From Marivirga arenosa (GTDB taxonomy: Bacteria > Bacteroidota > Bacteroidia > Cytophagales > Cyclobacteriaceae), in contig NZ_CP129970.2 of NCBI RefSeq assembly GCF_030503895.2, positions 3,333,001 through 3,397,000 on the forward strand: a DNA stretch of 64,000 bases, given 5' to 3'. Below the pieces are notes generated by a model, which worked only from the letters and a program-made list of their open reading frames with translations, was not told the DNA's origin and did no database searches. The translations under genes and the position numbers were made by a program. Every line of letters starts with the position of its first letter. Within the stretch, counting starts at the first letter, position 1. Below are positions 59,145-64,000 of the stretch, piece by piece.

Positions 59145-61622
59145 TTAAAAGGTTTGTCCATCGTTTCCTCCTGATTTTTGATCATCATTGGAAATTCTAC
59201 TTCTTTTTTGTCTTGCTTTATAATCCAGCTGACCGAAACGATAGCTGAAATTTATTCCAAACGATCTAAAAGGAATCGCAAAAACATTTCTTTGATAAAA
59301 ATCACTATTTGGGTCGCCTAATTCACTTTTAAAAGGTTTTCTTGCTTTAAAAGGCTCAACAATAGATAAACCTATACTTCCTCTTTCATCCCAGATTTTC
59401 TTTTTAATACCCATTCCAAATATCGAAAAGGCAGGGTTATATCCTTGAAGGGTTTGTCTTCTTGGCCTGGCAAAGCCAAATGCATCTATTATCCAATCTT
59501 TTGGTAGGTCGATATTTGAGCTTAAGTTACCACTGAATAACCATGCATTATTACTCACTTCTTCGCCTTGTATGATACCATCCGCCATAAAGTAATTGGC
59601 ATTTAAGCCTCCCCTTATGGTCCAGATTTTGAATAATTTAGTTGAAATAAAGAGATTTGATCCCACATTCTGTTGTGTCCCTACGTTTTCGAAAGTAGTT
59701 ACTGTAGCATCTCTTGCTGGATCTTCAAAAATAACAGATTGAATTACTTCACTAATGTCATTATAGAAAGCTGAAATATTGATTGAAGTTCCTTTTATAA
59801 ATGAACTAAATCCTAACTCATAATTGTCTGATAATTCTGGATTTAGGGTAGGATTACCAAAGCTTATATTTCTAATATTTCCTATTTCTTCGTAAGGGTT
59901 TACATTTCTTAAACTTGGTCTTTGAATCCTTCTATTGTAGGAGAGTTTTAAAGAACTGAATTTTCCGAACTTTTGACTTACAATTACACTTGGCAGCCAG
60001 TTTTCGTAAGATATTTCTTCAAAATTTCTTTCTGTAGCTTCTTCGAAACTACCTTGTAAACCCGTGTATTCATATCTTACTCCGGCTATTAAACCTAATT
60101 TCTTGGTGATATTACTTTGGGTAGAAACATAGCCTGCTAATACATCCTGATTATAATAGAATATATCTGTTCTGTTATCAACTACTTGATATTCAGAAGA
60201 GCCTTCTGGCTTGAATTCATAAGTGAAATCACTGTCAATATCTCTTAGTATTGATTTGAATCCTGTTTCTAATTTAAATTCTTCTCCGAAAGGATGAGTA
60301 TAATCGATTTGAATCGTGTTTTCTCGATTGTTTCCATCATTGATGTTGTTTGCTACTTCGTAATTCAACGGAGTATTTTGGTCAATTTCAAATATCTGAT
60401 CTCTTATGTTACCATCAATTTTGTAAGAAGCAGAAAGTTCTCTTCCTTCCTGATTAGGGAATTTCATAACATAATCAAAAGACCACTCGTAACCCCAGTT
60501 TTGTGAGTTATTTTTTTGGAATCTATCAAAAGAAGATTCATTACCTCCTAAATTTTGAGAAACGGTGTTTACACCAGAAGAATTACTATTAAAGCCTCTC
60601 AATCTTAAGCTAGTTGATAAACTATGATAGGCATTGAAATCATAAAAAGCACCCATATTACCGAAATATCCTAATCGGTTACTTAAGTTTCTACCGTTCT
60701 GCTCTCTTATATTGGTTACTCCATTTACGACTGTTTTTTGGTAAAAGTCAGTAGTAGCATATTGTGGCCATGAGTAAAATGAACTTCCATTTGCATTAAA
60801 GCCCAATCTACCTTTTCCAGCATTAATTCCTACAACACCTCTATTAATTCGCGTTCCAGCTGTTAAATCTACATTTCCAGCAAATCCTTGTGGGGTTTGT
60901 TTTTTAGTGATAATGTTAATAATACCAGCTGTACCTTCACCATCATATTTTGCAGAAGGGGAAGTGATTACTTCAACGCTTTTGATTTGATCTGAAGGAA
61001 TCATTCTCAGAGCATCTCCTGTATTGGCACCAAACATACTGCTAGGCTTTCCATTGATCAATATTTGAACATTTGAATTTCCTCTTAAAGAAACATTTCC
61101 GTCTTGATCTACAGTTAAGAGAGGAGCTCTTCTTAACACATCAGATGCATCTCCACCCATATTGGCAACATCTTGGTCAGCATTATAAACAATTCTATCT
61201 ATTTTATTTTCAATGGTTTCTCTTTGTCCTGAAACCACTACTTCTTCTAATTGATCTGTATCAGTTTGAAGGTTGATGTCATTAAACTCAAAGTCAGGTT
61301 CTTTGGGAGTTAGTTCTACTTCCTGAGAAAATTTTTGATAACCTACGAAGGAAACTTCAACTATATATTTCCCCAGTTTTAAACCAACGATTTTAAATGT
61401 ACCATCATCGCCTGTCACAACTCCATTTATTGTTTCTCCATTTTGAGGTGATTTTACAACTACTGTAGCGTAAGATACGGCTTCTGATGTTTTGGCATCT
61501 TTGATTGTTCCTGTAATTTTACCTGTAATCTGAGAATTACTTCCGCCTCCCCAGTTTCCTCTCTGCTGAGCCCATGACAGGCTGCTAAAAAGTAATAAAA
61601 ATAATAGTATTCTATATTTCAT
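59145..61622 (-). CDS. TonB-dependent receptor family protein with carboxypeptidase-regulatory-like N-domain
   Basis: 825 residues. Signal peptide (ending near 'SSLSWAQ'), then a CarboxypepD_reg-like beta domain (about residues 30-112; 'VVTGDDGTFKIVGLKLGKYI'), a plug domain (about 125-235; 'VDQDGNVSLRGNSNVQILIN') and a long outer-membrane beta-barrel. The barrel has the outer_membrane_beta-barrel family look ('YNRRIQRPSLRNVNPYEEIG'). These receptors import large ligands with TonB energy. No SusD-like lipoprotein is adjacent, so the ligand is open. The C-terminus is Arg/Lys/Gly rich after the last strand. Confidence 0.9.
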   Translation of the reverse strand: MKYRILLFLLLFSSLSWAQQRGNWGGGSNSQITGKITGTIKDAKTSEAVSYATVVVKSPQNGETINGVVTGDDGTFKIVGLKLGKYIVEVSFVGYQKFSQEVELTPKEPDFEFNDINLQTDTDQLEEVVVSGQRETIENKIDRIVYNADQDVANMGGDASDVLRRAPLLTVDQDGNVSLRGNSNVQILINGKPSSMFGANTGDALRMIPSDQIKSVEVITSPSAKYDGEGTAGIINIITKKQTPQGFAGNVDLTAGTRINRGVVGINAGKGRLGFNANGSSFYSWPQYATTDFYQKTVVNGVTNIREQNGRNLSNRLGYFGNMGAFYDFNAYHSLSTSLRLRGFNSNSSGVNTVSQNLGGNESSFDRFQKNNSQNWGYEWSFDYVMKFPNQEGRELSASYKIDGNIRDQIFEIDQNTPLNYEVANNINDGNNRENTIQIDYTHPFGEEFKLETGFKSILRDIDSDFTYEFKPEGSSEYQVVDNRTDIFYYNQDVLAGYVSTQSNITKKLGLIAGVRYEYTGLQGSFEEATERNFEEISYENWLPSVIVSQKFGKFSSLKLSYNRRIQRPSLRNVNPYEEIGNIRNISFGNPTLNPELSDNYELGFSSFIKGTSINISAFYNDISEVIQSVIFEDPARDATVTTFENVGTQQNVGSNLFISTKLFKIWTIRGGLNANYFMADGIIQGEEVSNNAWLFSGNLSSNIDLPKDWIIDAFGFARPRRQTLQGYNPAFSIFGMGIKKKIWDERGSIGLSIVEPFKARKPFKSELGDPNSDFYQRNVFAIPFRSFGINFSYRFGQLDYKARQKRSRISNDDQKSGGNDGQTF

Positions 61623-61639
61623 AATTTTCTTAATTGATA

Positions 61640-61647
61640 CAAAATTA
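61640..61647 (-). promoter_or_regulatory. Putative -7 box TAATTTTG of the TonB-family receptor gene
   Basis: Minus-strand TAATTTTG, exact TAnnTTTG, 17 bases before the receptor ATG; no clear -33 box. Confidence 0.4.
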
Positions 61648-61743
61648 GACAGTTTTTAACCTTTATTGTTTTTTATTATACACTGATGGTAAAACTTCTG
61701 TCTTTACTCTCGCTTTAAAATGATGAAAGGAATATCAACACAT

Positions 61744-63093
61744 TTACATTGCTGATGGATTCAATACAATCTTTTTACTATGCGTAATTAAATAACTCAT
61801 ACACACAATTGCAGTCATTAAATCAGCAATTGGAAAAGCAATCCAAATTCCGTTTAATTGGTAAAAATTTGGCAAAAATAATAACAAAGGAATAAGAAAG
61901 AAACCTTGCTTCGTTAAAGTGAGTAACAATGCTGGTAAAGCTTTCCCTAGGGCTTGAAAGTAAGCCGCACTAATCAGTTGAAAAGCAATTAAAGGTGTCA
62001 TTAAAAATGTAATCCTTAAGGCAGGTACAGTTTTTTCAATCAATTCAGTATTATCTGTAAATATGGATACTATTTGAGGAGTAAAAATTAGAATACCAGC
62101 ATAGATAACAGAAGACAATAATGTTGCTGAAATAATAGCGTTTCGCAATGTTAAGCTGACCCGTTTAAAATATTCAGCCCCATAGTTATAACCAATAATA
62201 GGCATAGAACCTTGCGTAATACCAATTGCAGGGACATTTACTAGCATCATCATTCTATTAATTATACCATAAACTGCAATTGCATTTTCTCCGCCATATT
62301 TAAATAAAGAATTATTTAACACTAGGAATAACAAACTAACTACTCCTTGTCTGGCAATTGTAACGGCACCAATAGAAAATATTTCGCCTGTTAATTTGAA
62401 ATCTAGTAGAAAATCCGTTTTGGATAATTTAAACCCTGTACTTCCTTTTAAGAAGTAATAAGCAGCATAGGAAGCACTAAATAGATATGAAAAGGTAGTT
62501 GCCCAAGCAGCACCTTTTATTCCCCAATCCAAAACGGCTATAAAGATAGGGTCTAATATAACGTTTACTATTGCAGGTACAATCATGACTACCATCGCAA
62601 CTTTTGGATATCCAACTGCACGAAATATGCTATTTGACATCATAGCAAATGCAAGAACAGGAATTCCTAGTAGTAAAATGGTAAAGTAATCAATGGTAGG
62701 TTGAAGAATATCACCTTTAGCGCCAAAGACCATTAGAATAGGTTCAATAAAAAGCCAACAACTTATGCTAAAAAATATACCTAGTATAAAAGTTAAGGTT
62801 AGCTGGTTCCCAAAGGTTTTATTAGCTTTTTCTGGTTTTCCTGCTCCTAACGCTCGAGAGATGATGGAAGACCCACCAATACCAATTCCCATTCCAATTG
62901 ATGAAATAAGGAAAGTAATAGGAATCACTACAGTAATTGCAGCTATACCTACCGATCCTACATAATTCCCAACGAATATAGTATCCACTATACCGTAAAT
63001 CGATAAGGTAAGAATTCCTATAGCAGATGGTATTGCTTGTTTTCTTAATAAGTAATTGATTGGCTTAGTACCAAATTCATCAGATGTAGTCAT
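61744..63093 (-). CDS. MATE-family multidrug/metabolite exporter
   Basis: 449 residues with 12 membrane segments in two similar halves. Typical MATE features: 'AIPSAIGILTLSIYGIVDTI' start, 'GGSSIISRALGAGKPEKANK' loop in the first half, and the matching 'QGSMPIIGYNYGAEYFKRV' loop in the second. These carriers export cationic drugs or metabolites with Na+ or H+. It belongs to the branch with the NorM/DinF-like 'VDTIFVGNYVG' motif. The gene for a small membrane protein lies 31 bases upstream on the same strand. Confidence 0.93.
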   Translation of the reverse strand: MTTSDEFGTKPINYLLRKQAIPSAIGILTLSIYGIVDTIFVGNYVGSVGIAAITVVIPITFLISSIGMGIGIGGSSIISRALGAGKPEKANKTFGNQLTLTFILGIFFSISCWLFIEPILMVFGAKGDILQPTIDYFTILLLGIPVLAFAMMSNSIFRAVGYPKVAMVVMIVPAIVNVILDPIFIAVLDWGIKGAAWATTFSYLFSASYAAYYFLKGSTGFKLSKTDFLLDFKLTGEIFSIGAVTIARQGVVSLLFLVLNNSLFKYGGENAIAVYGIINRMMMLVNVPAIGITQGSMPIIGYNYGAEYFKRVSLTLRNAIISATLLSSVIYAGILIFTPQIVSIFTDNTELIEKTVPALRITFLMTPLIAFQLISAAYFQALGKALPALLLTLTKQGFFLIPLLLFLPNFYQLNGIWIAFPIADLMTAIVCMSYLITHSKKIVLNPSAM

Positions 63094-63124
63094 ATAAAGC
63101 TTCTATGCAAAAGATGTAACTACA

Positions 63125-63547
63125 TTAATTGTTAAAGGTTGTGAATCTTTGTACTAAATTTAATAATACAATTATAGTCCACATTGCAGTTCTGTTCCAA
63201 TTTACTTGCACAAGTTTTTTTGCTGATTCAGCTACTTCCTGATTAGATTCTATAAGGTTATGTAAAGGCACAGCTTGAAAAAAAGTACTGGCCCAGAGCA
63301 AAACTACCAAGACAGATTGAGTAATTAGGATCCAGTTACTATTGCTGTAGGTTAAGTATAGAGTAAGGATTATTTGAACTAACATTAAAGGCATCACAAT
63401 TATGGTGATCATTTGAGTATATTTTGGATGCCATGCTAATAAATTAGATTTTTCCATCATAGTAAAGGAAGGATAGACAATCAATTGTACTATCCATATT
63501 AAGACGAATAAACCAAAATCTGAAAGTTCTTTTATATAAGATGTCAT
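63125..63547 (-). CDS. Small four-helix membrane protein of unknown function
   Basis: 140 residues with four hydrophobic segments (about 11-29, 47-67, 73-92, 118-135). The conserved-looking 'YPSFTMMEKSNLLAWHPKYT' stretch between helices 1 and 2, and 'VPLHNLI' before helix 4, contain His, Trp and Pro residues that may bind a cofactor or lipid. I do not assign a family. It probably forms an operon with the MATE exporter gene that follows 31 bases later. Confidence 0.7.
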   Translation of the reverse strand: MTSYIKELSDFGLFVLIWIVQLIVYPSFTMMEKSNLLAWHPKYTQMITIIVMPLMLVQIILTLYLTYSNSNWILITQSVLVVLLWASTFFQAVPLHNLIESNQEVAESAKKLVQVNWNRTAMWTIIVLLNLVQRFTTFNN

Positions 63548-63711
63548 AAATTAAAGATTGAATGCATGAAGACTAAAAACCTCATGTAAATGTTTTAAAG
63601 TTAATATTTTGCATATATTATTTTAATTAACCGATTGAATATCGGAAATATTATGTTGTACTTTTGATATATAAATATTAAACAAAAATGATAGGTTAAG
63701 GTTTTTTCATC

Positions 63712-64000
63712 ATGATAAATTCATCCTTACATTACGAGGTGCATTTGAATCATTCTGCCCATGAATGGGTAGTTTTTATTCATGGTGCTGGGGGAAATAC
63801 ATCAACTTGGAAGTATCAAGTTGAATCTTTTAAACCACTTTATAATCTTTTAATAATTGACTTAAGAGATCATGGTCGATCTAAAAACATTATGCCTGAA
63901 AAGGATAATTACACATTTGATATCATAACAGATGATATCAAAAAGGTATTAGATATTAATGGTATTGAAAAGGCGCATTTTGTAACTCTAAGTTTCGGTA
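63712..64000 (+). CDS. Alpha/beta hydrolase (3' partial)
   Basis: The frame opens with ATG at 63712 and runs past the end of the window. The visible 96 codons show the alpha/beta hydrolase fold start: 'VVFIHGAGGNTSTWKYQV' (oxyanion-hole HGxGG), 'LLIIDLRDHGRSK' (strand and DxRxHGxS motif) and, at the very end, 'HFVTLSFG', the nucleophile elbow containing the predicted catalytic Ser. The elbow has Thr where Gly is usual in GxSxG. Substrate cannot be judged. It is divergent from the MATE-side genes. Confidence 0.85.
   Translation, partial: MINSSLHYEVHLNHSAHEWVVFIHGAGGNTSTWKYQVESFKPLYNLLIIDLRDHGRSKNIMPEKDNYTFDIITDDIKKVLDINGIEKAHFVTLSFG

Overview
The window is an AT-rich chromosomal segment from a member of the Bacteroidota, most likely a marine gliding bacterium of the order Cytophagales. 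The sequence evidence is: type IX secretion sorting domains of type A (end of the first gene) and type B (47110-54039), a PorP/SprF-like outer-membrane partner, a TonB-dependent receptor, many SPII lipoproteins, near absence of Shine-Dalgarno sequences, and promoters of the Bacteroidota form TTTG-N19..21-TAnnTTTG (clear at 28074-28104 and 25040-25072). The genus assignment is inference only. I found no rRNA, tRNA, CRISPR array, prophage or intact insertion sequence.

Layout. 1-5.7 kb: tail of a fibronectin-type-III surface protein, cyclophilin, a binding-protein-like protein and a class A penicillin-binding protein. 5.7-7.2 kb: two paralogous small secreted cysteine-containing proteins. 7.3-12.6 kb: the least explained block, with an ATP-grasp ligase, a papain-like-fold protein, a divergent alanine racemase and a membrane coiled-coil protein; the last three overlap or abut. 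12.6-18.9 kb: lipoproteins, a transglutaminase-like protein, a HAMP-GAF-PAS-PAS protein with no output domain, and a sterol-desaturase-family enzyme. 19.2-25.0 kb: parE-parC-trmH-sanA-like operon. 25.1-26.5 kb: DoxX, glutathione peroxidase and an OhrR-like regulator, with a palindrome directly after the promoter -7 box.

26.5-28.1 kb is a scrambled accessory patch: a hairpin repeat, several very small ORFs, three degraded copies of a short repeat, and a 90-base fragment duplicating the 3' end of the TrpF-like gene at 31210-31839. It is followed by two surface lipoproteins (28.1-31.0 kb), the TrpF-like gene, and a large zinc metalloprotease. 34.6-44.5 kb is mostly housekeeping and transport: histidine kinase, RsmE, CNT nucleoside transporter, SDR enzyme, signal-peptide-less M23 protein, PckA and a POT peptide transporter, with one decayed ORF at 39956-40330.

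44.6-46.0 kb holds a SiaB/SiaC switch with a membrane coiled-coil partner; 46.0-54.0 kb the PorP/SprF-like protein and a 2309-residue PKD/Ig-like adhesin; 54.9-56.9 kb an SbtA-type bicarbonate transporter divergent from a LysR regulator, with a good T-N11-A operator between them; 56.9-64 kb HrpB, a TonB-family receptor, a MATE exporter, a small membrane protein and the start of an alpha/beta hydrolase.

Several starts were revised from the longest open frame (3243, 8657, 10645, 36629, 39597, 55989) because the longer frames begin in promoter or terminator elements, use a weak codon, or add residues that do not fit the family or the signal peptide.
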